Assembly: GCA_910583725.1 (NCBI GenBank)
Contig: CAJTXZ010000022.1
Coordinates: 1 to 43,272, forward strand
Reading direction: 5' to 3'
DNA from: an uncultured Vampirovibrio sp.
GTDB lineage: Bacteria > Cyanobacteriota > Vampirovibrionia > Gastranaerophilales > Gastranaerophilaceae
DNA length: 43,272 bases
Shown: piece after piece, positions 1 through 7,939 of the stretch
Layout: each line of letters begins with the position of its first letter
How positions within the stretch are numbered: the first letter of the stretch is position 1
Program-made: the position numbers and the translations under genes
The notes under the pieces: model-generated
Databases searched by the model: none
Told to the model about the DNA's origin: nothing
The model's input: only the letters and a program-made list of their open reading frames with translations

Positions 1-55
1 AAGCCAAGTCTGGCTAAACTCGACCTTCACTAAGATTTTAGATGAACAACTTTTC
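1..55 (+). repeat. Terminator-flank repeat, copy at left edge
   Basis: This stretch resembles 39890-39952: both contain a short AAGCCA..CTTGG-like dyad, then CTCGACC, then CACTAAGATTTTA and an ATAACAAC/GAACAAC stretch directly before a terminator hairpin. A shorter version precedes the terminator at 32772. In the other two cases the element follows a glycine-rich prepilin gene, so this may be the 3' flank of another such gene just outside the window (inference). Confidence 0.5.
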
Positions 56-95
56 GGGGCGCTTTTATGTAACCTTTAAGCGCCTCTTTTTTTAA
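56..95 (+). terminator. Intrinsic terminator, shared family
   Basis: The stem is GGCGCTT (58-64) with AAGCGCC (78-84), the loop contains GTAACCT, and a T-rich run follows. The loop and flank match the terminators at 32772-32806 and 39953-39993. It would end a plus-strand gene that lies left of the window. From 96 to 240 no gene was seen. Confidence 0.75.
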
Positions 96-240
96 GTTAA
101 CTGAGGCTTTAAAAATTTTTTATATTCTTGTTTTCGCGTACTTGTATTTTTATGCGGAATATTATCATAAGGCTTTTTGTAGTGCTTGTGGCGGGGGTGG
201 GGCTGGAGAATAAAAGAGCTTTGATACGGAAAAAGCAGGT

Positions 241-912
241 CTATCTTTGTTCAAGCTTGTCTTTCAGTTCTTTTAGTTCGTAGGTTAGTCTGTTTAATTG
301 GCAGGTAACGGGGTCGGGGATTTTATTGTGCAGAAGCTGGCCTTGAATGAAGAATCTTTGCTGTACAATTCTGCCCGGGATTCCTACTACTGTTGAGTGT
401 TCAGGTACGTTATCAATAACAACGCTTCCTGCGCCTATGTTTGAGTTGTCTTCAATCGTTATATTGCCTAGCACTTTTGCGCCGGCGCCTATTGTGACAA
501 AATTTCCTATGGTTGGGTGACGTTTGCCTGTGTCTTTTCCTGTTCCGCCAAGGGTTACGCCCTGATATACAAGGACATTGTCGCCTATAATAGTGGTTTC
601 GCCTATGACAACACCCATTCCGTGGTCTATAAAAAATTTTTCACCAATGGTAGCGCCCGGATGGATTTCGATTCCTGTAAAAAATCTTGCCATTTGCGAG
701 ATTAATCTTGGAATGAAGGGAATTTTCCATTTTAAAAGCTTGTTTGCAATTCTGTAGGCTAAAAGCGCGTGAAAACCAGGGTATAAAAGCAATATTTCAA
801 GAATACTTTTTGCTGCGGGGTCTTTTTCCTTTATGTTTTTAATGTCTGCCTTTACACGTTTTAGGCCTCTTATTATTGCAGGCGGTAGTTTTTTAGATTT
901 TGATTTTTGCAT
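241..912 (-). CDS. cysE: Serine O-acetyltransferase
   Basis: CysE makes O-acetylserine from serine and acetyl-CoA, the first step of cysteine synthesis in the cytoplasm. The protein has the usual N-terminal helical part, then a left-handed beta-helix of hexapeptide repeats. The IDHGMGVVIGET segment carries the catalytic Asp-His pair (about D96/H97), and GIPGR lies near the C-terminus. Length is 223 residues from the ATG at 912, close to the B. subtilis enzyme (217). A longer version would need a TTG at 951. The gene overlaps the 3' end of tyrS by about 20 bp, so the two are probably cotranscribed. Confidence 0.93.
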   Translation of the reverse strand: MQKSKSKKLPPAIIRGLKRVKADIKNIKEKDPAAKSILEILLLYPGFHALLAYRIANKLLKWKIPFIPRLISQMARFFTGIEIHPGATIGEKFFIDHGMGVVIGETTIIGDNVLVYQGVTLGGTGKDTGKRHPTIGNFVTIGAGAKVLGNITIEDNSNIGAGSVVIDNVPEHSTVVGIPGRIVQQRFFIQGQLLHNKIPDPVTCQLNRLTYELKELKDKLEQR

Positions 913-2080
913 ATTTTCTTTTACCACCCTGAAGAATGCCTTCTTGTTCAATTTTGGTTTGAATATCCGTTATTTTTTCATTATTAAATTTAACAGCGCC
1001 GCCTGCAATGAGCCTTTTGGCTTCTCCTTTACTTTGGGCAAAGTTTAAATCAACAAGAATATCTATAATATTTGGAGATTTGATTGTAAATTCCTGAATA
1101 TCATCGGGTATGCCTTTGTTTTGGACGACGTTAATGAATTCATTTTGTGCTTCGTCCGCTTTTTCTTTGCCATTGTACATTTTGGTTATCTCGTAGGCAA
1201 GGCGCATTTTCTCGTCTCTTGGGTTATTTTCCTTATTAAATTCAATGTCGGTTAAAAGTGTAAAATATTTTTCCATTAATTCATCAGGAATTGACATTAA
1301 TTTGCCGTACATATTTTTAGGCTCTTCGGTTAATGAAATGCAGTGCTCAGGGTATGTTTTAGACATTTTTACAACGCCGTCTGTGCCTTCAATTAATGGC
1401 ATCATTATGACAATCTGCATTTTATCTAAGCCGTAAAATGTTTGGATGTCGCGTCCCATAAGAAGGTTAAATCTTTGGTCTGTTCCGCCGAATTCAATGT
1501 CTGCATCCACTGCAACACTATCATAGCCTTGCATTAAGGGATAGAAAAATTCTACAGGGCTTATGGGGCGGCCTTCTGCGTATCGTTTTGCAAAATCATC
1601 CCTTGTCATAAGCTTTGCAACGGTTGTGGCTGAGGCCAGTTTTAGAAAATCGGTAAAACTCATATTATGAAGCCAGTCGGCGTTGTTTCTAACTTCTGCC
1701 TTTGTCACATCAAGTACTTTAGACATTTGTTCAAAATATGTTTTTGCATTTTCTGCAACCTGTTCTTTTGAGAGTGCAGGGCGGGTTTCAGATTTTCCTG
1801 AGGGGTCTCCAACCATTGCTGTTGCGCCGCCAACGATTAGAACTATTGTGTGGCCCAGTTCCTGAAATTTTTTCAATTTTCTCATAACAACAGTATGACC
1901 AAGGTGCAAATCCGGTCTTGTGGGGTCAAGGCCAAGCTTTACTCTTAAGGGTTTTTTGGAATAGTAAGAATCCTGAAGTTTTTTTGCAAGCTCATTTACG
2001 CCATTTGGCAAAACCTCAGCGCCTTTTGAAATGTCCATTGCCTGTTTTAAAAATTTTTCTTCAATTTTTACATCTTCCAT
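893..2080 (-). CDS. tyrS: Tyrosyl-tRNA synthetase
   Basis: This enzyme charges tRNA-Tyr with tyrosine. The 395-residue protein has the class I HIGH motif as HLGH (59-62) after GLDPTRPDL, the tyrosine-pocket region GGTDQRFN (about 198-205), and a KMSKS loop read as KMSKT (238-242), a conservative change. A C-terminal S4-like RNA-binding domain contains QSKGEAKRLI. A ribosome site AAGGAAAG precedes the ATG. A terminator at 2122-2156 separates it from the upstream transglycosylase gene, so transcription probably starts in the short gap at 2081-2125 and continues into cysE. No T-box leader is visible. Confidence 0.95.
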   Translation of the reverse strand: MEDVKIEEKFLKQAMDISKGAEVLPNGVNELAKKLQDSYYSKKPLRVKLGLDPTRPDLHLGHTVVMRKLKKFQELGHTIVLIVGGATAMVGDPSGKSETRPALSKEQVAENAKTYFEQMSKVLDVTKAEVRNNADWLHNMSFTDFLKLASATTVAKLMTRDDFAKRYAEGRPISPVEFFYPLMQGYDSVAVDADIEFGGTDQRFNLLMGRDIQTFYGLDKMQIVIMMPLIEGTDGVVKMSKTYPEHCISLTEEPKNMYGKLMSIPDELMEKYFTLLTDIEFNKENNPRDEKMRLAYEITKMYNGKEKADEAQNEFINVVQNKGIPDDIQEFTIKSPNIIDILVDLNFAQSKGEAKRLIAGGAVKFNNEKITDIQTKIEQEGILQGGKRKYAKIKI

Positions 2081-2121
2081 TATTAAAGCTTTCCTTTTTA
2101 TTTTTTACCTGTTTATAATAA

Positions 2122-2156
2122 CAAAAAACACTCTTTAAATCAAAAGAGTGTTTTTA
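2122..2156 (-). terminator. Intrinsic terminator of the transglycosylase gene
   Basis: Read on the minus strand, the stem ACACTCTTT pairs with AAAGAGTGT over a short loop and is followed by a run of T. It lies between the transglycosylase gene and tyrS. The plus-strand reading also has T residues after the stem, so it could work in both directions. Confidence 0.8.
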
Positions 2157-2166
2157 TATTTAAATT

Positions 2167-2685
2167 TTATATTGTTTCAGATGGCGCCTTTGGTTTTGTG
2201 TGCTCTAAAACTATCGGGTCTTGTTTAAATTGGTTTGCCTGAGTTTTAATCTTTGTGACAAAGTTTCTTGTTTCGCGAAACGGCGGAACGCCTTTGTATC
2301 TTGATACATTGCCGGGGCCTGCATTGTATGCTGCAAGGGCTAAATCTGTTGAGCCGAATTTTTTGTACATCATTTGATAATACATAATTCCGCCTTTAAT
2401 ATTGTCGCTTACAATATATGGATTAACACCCAATCTTCTTGCTGTGTCAGGCATTAGCTGATATAATCCTACAGCACCTGAGGCGCCTTTTTTTGTCGGG
2501 ATGAATTCTGATTCTAATTTAGCAATACTTAATGCAATACAAGGGTCTACGCCCATATTTAATGCAGTTTTTACTATTGCAGATTTGATTTCACTGGGCG
2601 ATTGAGCCGCATCAGCTGTGTTAGCAAAATTCATGAAAAGTGCACAAATTAAGACTAACAAAGTTTTCATAAGCTTTTTCGTCAT
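2167..2685 (-). CDS. Secreted lytic transglycosylase (SLT domain)
   Basis: The 172-residue protein starts with MTKKLMK and a hydrophobic signal peptide ending near ADA (about residue 26), so it is exported. The rest is a compact goose-lysozyme/SLT fold. It has IAKLESEF with the likely catalytic glutamate at E58, GLYQLMP (about 74-80), and AYNAGPGNV (about 119-127). The family cleaves peptidoglycan glycan strands to form anhydromuramic ends. It is a short stand-alone form without LysM or binding repeats, so its specific role (wall turnover or opening the wall for an envelope machine) cannot be told. It has its own terminator. Confidence 0.9.
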   Translation of the reverse strand: MTKKLMKTLLVLICALFMNFANTADAAQSPSEIKSAIVKTALNMGVDPCIALSIAKLESEFIPTKKGASGAVGLYQLMPDTARRLGVNPYIVSDNIKGGIMYYQMMYKKFGSTDLALAAYNAGPGNVSRYKGVPPFRETRNFVTKIKTQANQFKQDPIVLEHTKPKAPSETI

Positions 2686-2936
2686 AACAATAATCCTCTT
2701 TTTTACTTGTGATAGGGTAAAAACTTAAATACATTTTTTATTTAACACATTATTTATGCATTCAAGACAAAACCCAAATTCTGATTATAATATACAACAA
2801 AATGTATATTTTGCAACCCCTCCGAATGGATGATGCCTACCAGGATACTTGATTTGGCTTATTTTTAGCCTGTATTACATATGTAGAATATTGTACCATT
2901 TTAATATTAAGAATTAAGCAAAAATGATATAAATTA

Positions 2937-4157
2937 TTAAACGATTTCTATCAGTGGCAGTTTGATTAAAAACTCTGTTTTTTCAGAATCAGATGTTGTT
3001 AATTCTATTGTACCTAATTGTTCTGCTAAATATTTTCTTGATACACTAAGGCCGATGCCAAAGCCATCTTCCCTTGTTGTAAAGCCGTCTTTAAAAATGT
3101 TGTTCTTAACATCTTCTTCAATGGGCTCGCCGTGGTTTTGGACGGATATTTTGGCGTGGGTTGTATCTTTTGTTAATTCGACTATTATTTCATCATTTTG
3201 TGTAAATTGGTTTGCATTTTTTATTATGTTATTTAAGACCGCGAGGAATTTTCCTTCATCAATCAGTACTTTTCTTTTATCATTTGTCACGGTGCCGTTT
3301 ATAAAGATTATTTTGTTATTATTCTGTTTTGCAATTTCTTTGAACATTTCAATTGAATGCGGAATAACATCTTCAACAAGCATTTCCTGAAGATTAAGAT
3401 TTTCAAACTGCTTTAAGCCATCAAGCTCCATATTAATTAAAGAAATTGATTTTCTAATTAATGATGAAGTTTTATCGTCAGAAAATTTCTTTTCAAGGAT
3501 TTTTGAATAAATATCTAAAACACCGAGCTGATTTCTTATTTCATGGCTTGTGTGTCTTATTTTTTCTTTTAGTTCGCGGCATTCATCCTTTGGTTCAAAA
3601 TTTAAGGTTCTACCGTTGTATTCATTTTCTTCAATACTTTCGTTTAAATGCTTTATAATGTTTGCGATACAAAGATTCAAAAGTTCGTTTTCACGACGTT
3701 CAGGTTTGTATGAATAAAATTTTTCTTTATAGTCTGTTTTTGTATTCTCACAAAGCATTTCAAAAACATTGTTAACATTTTTTGAATTTAAGACAAGATA
3801 AATGTTTGAGTTTTCTTTATTTGGGTTTTCTGAATAATCCCACAATATTACAGCATTGTACCTTGATGAGGTTAAAAGGATAAATTCAAGTTCAATTAAA
3901 TCATCCTTAACAACTATATCAGAATCTAAAAAATTATACATTTCAACATTTCTTGAATATTCAAGACGTTTTATTATGCTCTCAAGGCCTTCTCTGTTTT
4001 TTAGCCTGTGAAAAATCATAGATGGCGTGTTTTGGCTTGCCAGAGGCTCCAATAGACATCTTATGATTGTTACTATACTTTGTTTTGAAAACAGGCTTGT
4101 TTGAAGCCTGTCGTCAGATAGTATTAAATTTTTTAGATTTTTATAGATATTTTGCAT
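2937..4157 (-). CDS. Sensor histidine kinase, soluble type
   Basis: The 406-residue protein has about 190 residues of unassigned N-terminal sensor sequence. A HisKA dimerisation helix follows with the phosphoacceptor in TSHEIRNQLG (H205). The HATPase domain has an N-box IIKNANQF (N314) and G-box GFGIGLSVS (365-373). No membrane segment is visible, so it probably senses a cytoplasmic signal. It lies 22 bp downstream of the response regulator gene and is the obvious partner. The D-box reads NHGEPI rather than the usual DxGxG, a common variant. The signal is unknown. Confidence 0.87.
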   Translation of the reverse strand: MQNIYKNLKNLILSDDRLQTSLFSKQSIVTIIRCLLEPLASQNTPSMIFHRLKNREGLESIIKRLEYSRNVEMYNFLDSDIVVKDDLIELEFILLTSSRYNAVILWDYSENPNKENSNIYLVLNSKNVNNVFEMLCENTKTDYKEKFYSYKPERRENELLNLCIANIIKHLNESIEENEYNGRTLNFEPKDECRELKEKIRHTSHEIRNQLGVLDIYSKILEKKFSDDKTSSLIRKSISLINMELDGLKQFENLNLQEMLVEDVIPHSIEMFKEIAKQNNNKIIFINGTVTNDKRKVLIDEGKFLAVLNNIIKNANQFTQNDEIIVELTKDTTHAKISVQNHGEPIEEDVKNNIFKDGFTTREDGFGIGLSVSRKYLAEQLGTIELTTSDSEKTEFLIKLPLIEIV

Positions 4158-4179
4158 GTGTTAAACTTTCAAAGCGCTT

Positions 4180-4893
4180 TTATACTGCAATTTTTACGTT
4201 GTGCCTGTTCATAAAACCTTTGTTTATGGCATATAAAACAGCCTGTGTTCTGTCGTTTACTTGTAATTTTTGGAAAATGTTGTTAACGTGGGTTTTAACC
4301 GTAGTTTCAGATATAAACAGTTTTTTTGCAACCCCCTTGTATGTTATACCCTGAGTTAATAATCCAAGAACTTCTTCTTCTCTGTTTGTTAAGTAATTTA
4401 GGAGATTTTCTTCTTCGTTTTCTTCGGCTTTTGCTTTTCCATTCTTTTCAAAGTCTTGGAAGTATTCAAAGAATTTAGAACACAATACGTTTGGCAGGTA
4501 AATTTTTCCCTGGCGCACTTCATCAAGCGCGTGAATTAATTGTGCTGAGGCCATAGTTTTTAAGATGTAGCCTCTTGCGCCTATTTTCATTGCTCTAAAG
4601 ATTAAATCAGCATCATCATAGCCTGTAAGAGCAATTACTTTTGTTTTAACATTTAATTTTTCAATTTCGGATATGGCTGTTATGCCGTCAATGTCTGGCA
4701 TATTCATATCCATAAGAACGATATCGGGCTGATATTTTTTAATTAAAGATAAAGCAACATTAACATTTCCTGCATTTGCTATTACCTCATAATCATCTTC
4801 AAGGTTTATAAGCTCTCTTATGCCTGAAGCATGGTCGTAGTTATCATCTACAACAAGCACCCTTGTTTTTTTTGTAAAATCAGCTCTTCTCAT
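4180..4893 (-). CDS. NarL/LuxR-family response regulator
   Basis: The 237-residue protein has a receiver domain with acidic residues in VVDDN (D16, D17) and the phosphoacceptor in VLMDMNMPDIDG (D62). A linker leads to a C-terminal LuxR-type HTH, LTNREEEVLGLLTQG through ETTVKTHVNNIFQKL. The start is set by GGAGG four bases before the ATG at 4893; an in-frame upstream start at 4950 lacks this. It is the first gene of a two-gene unit with the histidine kinase and is divergent from the atp operon. Its target promoters are unknown. Confidence 0.92.
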   Translation of the reverse strand: MRRADFTKKTRVLVVDDNYDHASGIRELINLEDDYEVIANAGNVNVALSLIKKYQPDIVLMDMNMPDIDGITAISEIEKLNVKTKVIALTGYDDADLIFRAMKIGARGYILKTMASAQLIHALDEVRQGKIYLPNVLCSKFFEYFQDFEKNGKAKAEENEEENLLNYLTNREEEVLGLLTQGITYKGVAKKLFISETTVKTHVNNIFQKLQVNDRTQAVLYAINKGFMNRHNVKIAV

Positions 4894-5242
4894 ATTTCCT
4901 CCGTTTATAATATCTTTATATTGCTTTTTAATTTGAATGGTGTAATACATTTAACTGATTACATTTGAATAATACCCTTTTAGGAGTATCCATTCATCAA
5001 TATAAGGATTGAAATTTCAGGTATTTAATCTGGATAAAATTATCTAGATCTAAAGATTTAAATTTGGCTTAAAATTTTGCAGGACAAGAAGATTAGTGGT
5101 GTCAATACAACTTTTATATATAGTAAAAGGGAGCTATTTTTGTTTATTGATTTACTTCTTTTATATTATTTGTTATATAATTTGTATGAGCGTATAAGGA
5201 TAGGGGTCTTATTTATTTTATTCAGGGAAAATTAAGCAAATT
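4894..5242. promoter_or_regulatory. Divergent intergenic region, two-component genes / atp operon
   Basis: The region is strongly AT-rich. A consensus TATAAT lies at 5176-5181, about 60 bp before atpB, with a weak -35 candidate TTTACT at 5151-5156 (19-bp spacer). No strong ribosome site precedes atpB. No gene was found. Confidence 0.4.
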
Positions 5243-6028
5243 ATGGATTTTCATATAGGAGAACACTGGACAGTAAATATTTTAGGCATGAATGTGCATA
5301 TGGACACAATGATTACAATGTGGACCGTTATGCTCATAATTTTGTTGTTATCTTTGGCTGCTGTGTTGAACCTTAAGCTTATTCCGAATAAATTTCAGGC
5401 TGTTTTTGAAAATATTGTAAGTATTTTTGCCGGTATGACAAAAGGGCTTGGCAAAAACAGAGGTGCAAACACAACGCTTTTAATGTCTCTGTTTTTGTTT
5501 ATTATTTTAGGAAATATGATAGGCCAATTGCCTTGGAAATTAATACATTTAGGACAGGGAGAGTTTGCTTCTCCTACAAATGATATTAACGTTACTGCAG
5601 CACTTGCAATTACTGTTTTAATTTATTATATATATCAGGGTATAAGTGAAAAAGGCATAGGTTATTTTAAACATTATGTAAAGCCTATGGTTTTTATGAC
5701 GCCTTTTAATATTTTAGAAGATTTTACAAGGCCTTTAACGCTTGCAGTCAGGCTTTTTGCGAACATTCTTGCCGGTGAAATTCTTATTATGGTATTAGGC
5801 GGGCTTGTCTTTATGTTTGTAACACCTGATTCTATAGCGCAGTTTGTGCAGAATACACTTGGCGGAATGTTGCCATCTGTATGGGTTTATAATATTAGTT
5901 TATTTTTAGGTTCACTTTTGCCTTTGCCTATAATGTTTTTTGAATTATTTGTAGCATTTATTCAGGCACTTGTGTTTACGCTTTTAACGGCGGCCTATAT
6001 AGAAACAGCAACGGCAAAGAATCATTAA
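5243..6028 (+). CDS. atpB: ATP synthase F0 subunit a
   Basis: Subunit a forms the ion half-channels next to the c-ring in the membrane. The 261-residue protein has several hydrophobic segments (about 27-45, 80-98, 115-133, 165-190 and two near the C-terminus). It contains the family signature TRPLTLAVRLFANILAGE with the essential arginine at R170. It is the first gene of a plus-strand operon a-c-b'-b-delta-alpha-gamma. No atpI-type gene lies in front. In cyanobacterial naming this gene is often called atpI. Confidence 0.95.
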   Translation: MDFHIGEHWTVNILGMNVHMDTMITMWTVMLIILLLSLAAVLNLKLIPNKFQAVFENIVSIFAGMTKGLGKNRGANTTLLMSLFLFIILGNMIGQLPWKLIHLGQGEFASPTNDINVTAALAITVLIYYIYQGISEKGIGYFKHYVKPMVFMTPFNILEDFTRPLTLAVRLFANILAGEILIMVLGGLVFMFVTPDSIAQFVQNTLGGMLPSVWVYNISLFLGSLLPLPIMFFELFVAFIQALVFTLLTAAYIETATAKNH

Positions 6029-6047
6029 TTTAAAGGAGAAAATAAAA

Positions 6048-6281
6048 ATGGAAACAGCAGCAGTTAAATTATTATCAATGGGTATTGCAATAGGTCTTGG
6101 TGTATTAGGCCCTGGTATTGGTCTTGCGCTTGCAACAAAGGCTATTATTGAAAGTATTGCAAGACAGCCTGAGGCTGAAAGCCAGATTTCAAAATATTTT
6201 TATATTGGTGCAGGTTTAATTGAAGCATGCGCAATTTATGCCCTTCTTGTTGTAATTTTAATTGCATTTGTAATTAAGTAG
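6048..6281 (+). CDS. atpE: ATP synthase F0 subunit c
   Basis: This is a two-helix hairpin proteolipid of 77 residues. The first helix contains the glycine-rich GLGVLGPGIGLALA, the polar loop is RQPEAE, and the second helix holds the ion-binding glutamate in GLIEACAIYALL (E59). The Gln and Ser/Thr side chains known from sodium-type c-rings are replaced by Leu (GIGLA) and by Ala-Cys after the glutamate. Proton use is therefore more likely (inference). It has a good ribosome site, AAAGGAG. An 86-bp gap to atpF' contains no gene. Confidence 0.95.
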   Translation: METAAVKLLSMGIAIGLGVLGPGIGLALATKAIIESIARQPEAESQISKYFYIGAGLIEACAIYALLVVILIAFVIK

Positions 6282-6367
6282 TTGATTGATATTATCCTCT
6301 GTCTTAATGTCCAAAAAATTTTATCGGTTAATTTTGGTATTAAGCAATAAATAATAAGGAAACTTTA

Positions 6368-6859
6368 ATGCTTCTAGAATTTGACGGTACTTTTATATTT
6401 GCCCTGATTAGCTTCATTATCTTTGTTTTGTTGATGAATATTATTTTGTATAAGCCTATAACAAAGATTATGGATGAAAGGCAGAAATTTTACGATAAAA
6501 ATAAAAACACTGCTGAATTATCAAAACAAAGGACTGATGAAGTTTTAAAAAATAAAGAAACTGAAATTTTAGGCGCAAAGCTTGAGGCTTCCAATATTCT
6601 TCAAACAGTTCAAAATGAGTCTAAGGCAAAAAGAGAAGAACTCTTAGACAGAACAAAAGAAGAGCATAATAATAAACTGCTTGATTTAAAAAAGCAGCTT
6701 ATAGCTGATAAGAATGAGGCTAAAAATAAGCTCAAGGGTGAAATGGAAGAATATGTCAGAATTGCCGTGTCAAAGGTTTTGGATGAAGATATAAATAATA
6801 TCGGCAGCATTAATATTGATGATTCAAGGATAGATGGAATTTTGGAGGCGCAAAAATGA
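6368..6859 (+). CDS. atpF': ATP synthase F0 subunit b' (second b-type subunit)
   Basis: The 163-residue protein has one N-terminal membrane helix (about 8-28), a KPITKIMDERQ junction and a long charged helical stalk. This is the b-type architecture. It is followed by a second, different b gene, so the peripheral stalk is probably a b/b' heterodimer, as in cyanobacteria, chloroplasts and some other photosynthetic lineages. It ends in a 4-bp ATGA overlap with the next gene, so the two are translationally coupled. Cyanobacterial databases may call it atpG. Confidence 0.88.
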   Translation: MLLEFDGTFIFALISFIIFVLLMNIILYKPITKIMDERQKFYDKNKNTAELSKQRTDEVLKNKETEILGAKLEASNILQTVQNESKAKREELLDRTKEEHNNKLLDLKKQLIADKNEAKNKLKGEMEEYVRIAVSKVLDEDINNIGSINIDDSRIDGILEAQK

Positions 6860-7377
6860 TGGAGAATGTGTCTTTATATCAGAAAATTCTTGAATCTAAC
6901 CTTATTAATTTTATTATTATGGTATCAATTTTAGTGCTTATTTTTAAGAAGGCAAAGCTCGGCAATTTTATTGATAAAATGGCTGATGATATAAGAAATT
7001 CTGTAATGACAAGCTCTGAGGCAGCCAAGAAGGCGCTTAACGAGTATAAAGAGGCAAAAAAGAGCACTAAAAAACTTCAAGCCGAGAAAGATGAAATAAT
7101 TGCAAGGGCTAAAACATCGGCTTTAAATATTCAAGATTCCGCCAGAGAAAAGCTTCAGATTGAACAAAAAAATATGGATAACAAGTGCGTGTCTGAGATT
7201 CAAAATGTTATTGAAAAGGCCAAAAGCAGTGCTGTAGTTGAAATTCTGGATGCAGTTAGTGAATTAGCTGAGGATGAAGTTAAAAAGCGCCTTGATGATA
7301 CTGTGCAAAGAAGACTCATTCAAAAATCCATAAATGAACTGGACAAATTGGAAAATTTAGGGGAGATTAAATTTTAA
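6856..7377 (+). CDS. atpF: ATP synthase F0 subunit b
   Basis: The 173-residue protein has a hydrophobic segment at about 15-30 (FIIMVSILVLIF) followed by a long, highly charged coiled-coil region, which forms the peripheral stalk holding F1. Its sequence differs clearly from the preceding b' protein. Its start overlaps the b' stop (ATGA), and its stop overlaps the atpH start by one base (TAATG), typical of equimolar operon subunits. Confidence 0.9.
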   Translation: MMENVSLYQKILESNLINFIIMVSILVLIFKKAKLGNFIDKMADDIRNSVMTSSEAAKKALNEYKEAKKSTKKLQAEKDEIIARAKTSALNIQDSAREKLQIEQKNMDNKCVSEIQNVIEKAKSSAVVEILDAVSELAEDEVKKRLDDTVQRRLIQKSINELDKLENLGEIKF

Positions 7378-7928
7378 TGGCAGTCTTAAACGTTATGAAA
7401 AATTTAAAACCGGCAAAAAGGTATGCGGATGCTTTAATGGACCTTTCATCAGATGTTTCCCGTTTGCAAGTTTGTCAGGATTTAGAGTTTGTTTCCGGTA
7501 ATATCTTAAAAAATGATGAACTAAAGGACTTTTTATTTAGCCCCGTTGTTTCAAGAGCTGATAAAACCGATGTTTTAAGACAGATTTTTTTAGGCAAAAT
7601 TTCAGAGCCCGTGCTTAACTTTTTGTTTTTGCTTGTTGAAAATAACAGACTGAATATTTTAGATGATGTTCTTTTTTGTTTAAAACAAGATATTGATAAG
7701 ATACAGAATGTTTTAAGGGCCGATATTTTAAGTGCTGTGGAACTTAACTCTGATGAAAGAGAAGCTGTAATTTCTAAATTAAAAATAAAGACTAAGATGG
7801 AGATTCTTGCCGATTTTAGGGTGGATGAAACTCTGCTTGGCGGAATTGTTATAAAAATCAATGATACAGTTATTGATTTAAGCCTTAAAAAAAGGTTAAA
7901 AAATTTAAAGGAAATGATTGAAAGGTAA
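7377..7928 (+). CDS. atpH: ATP synthase F1 subunit delta
   Basis: The delta subunit joins the top of the alpha/beta hexamer to the b stalk. The 183-residue protein has the helical N-terminal domain (AKRYADALMDL, VSRADKTDVLRQIF) and the conserved C-terminal DETLLGGIVIKINDTVIDLSLKKRL. The length matches the family. It starts at the ATG overlapping the atpF stop. The gap to atpA is 11 bp. Confidence 0.93.
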   Translation: MAVLNVMKNLKPAKRYADALMDLSSDVSRLQVCQDLEFVSGNILKNDELKDFLFSPVVSRADKTDVLRQIFLGKISEPVLNFLFLLVENNRLNILDDVLFCLKQDIDKIQNVLRADILSAVELNSDEREAVISKLKIKTKMEILADFRVDETLLGGIVIKINDTVIDLSLKKRLKNLKEMIER

Positions 7929-7939
7929 AAAGATATATT

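Noticed and set aside
2081..2125. T-box leader for tyrS
   Set aside because: The gap is only about 45 bp and has no room for specifier or antiterminator structures.
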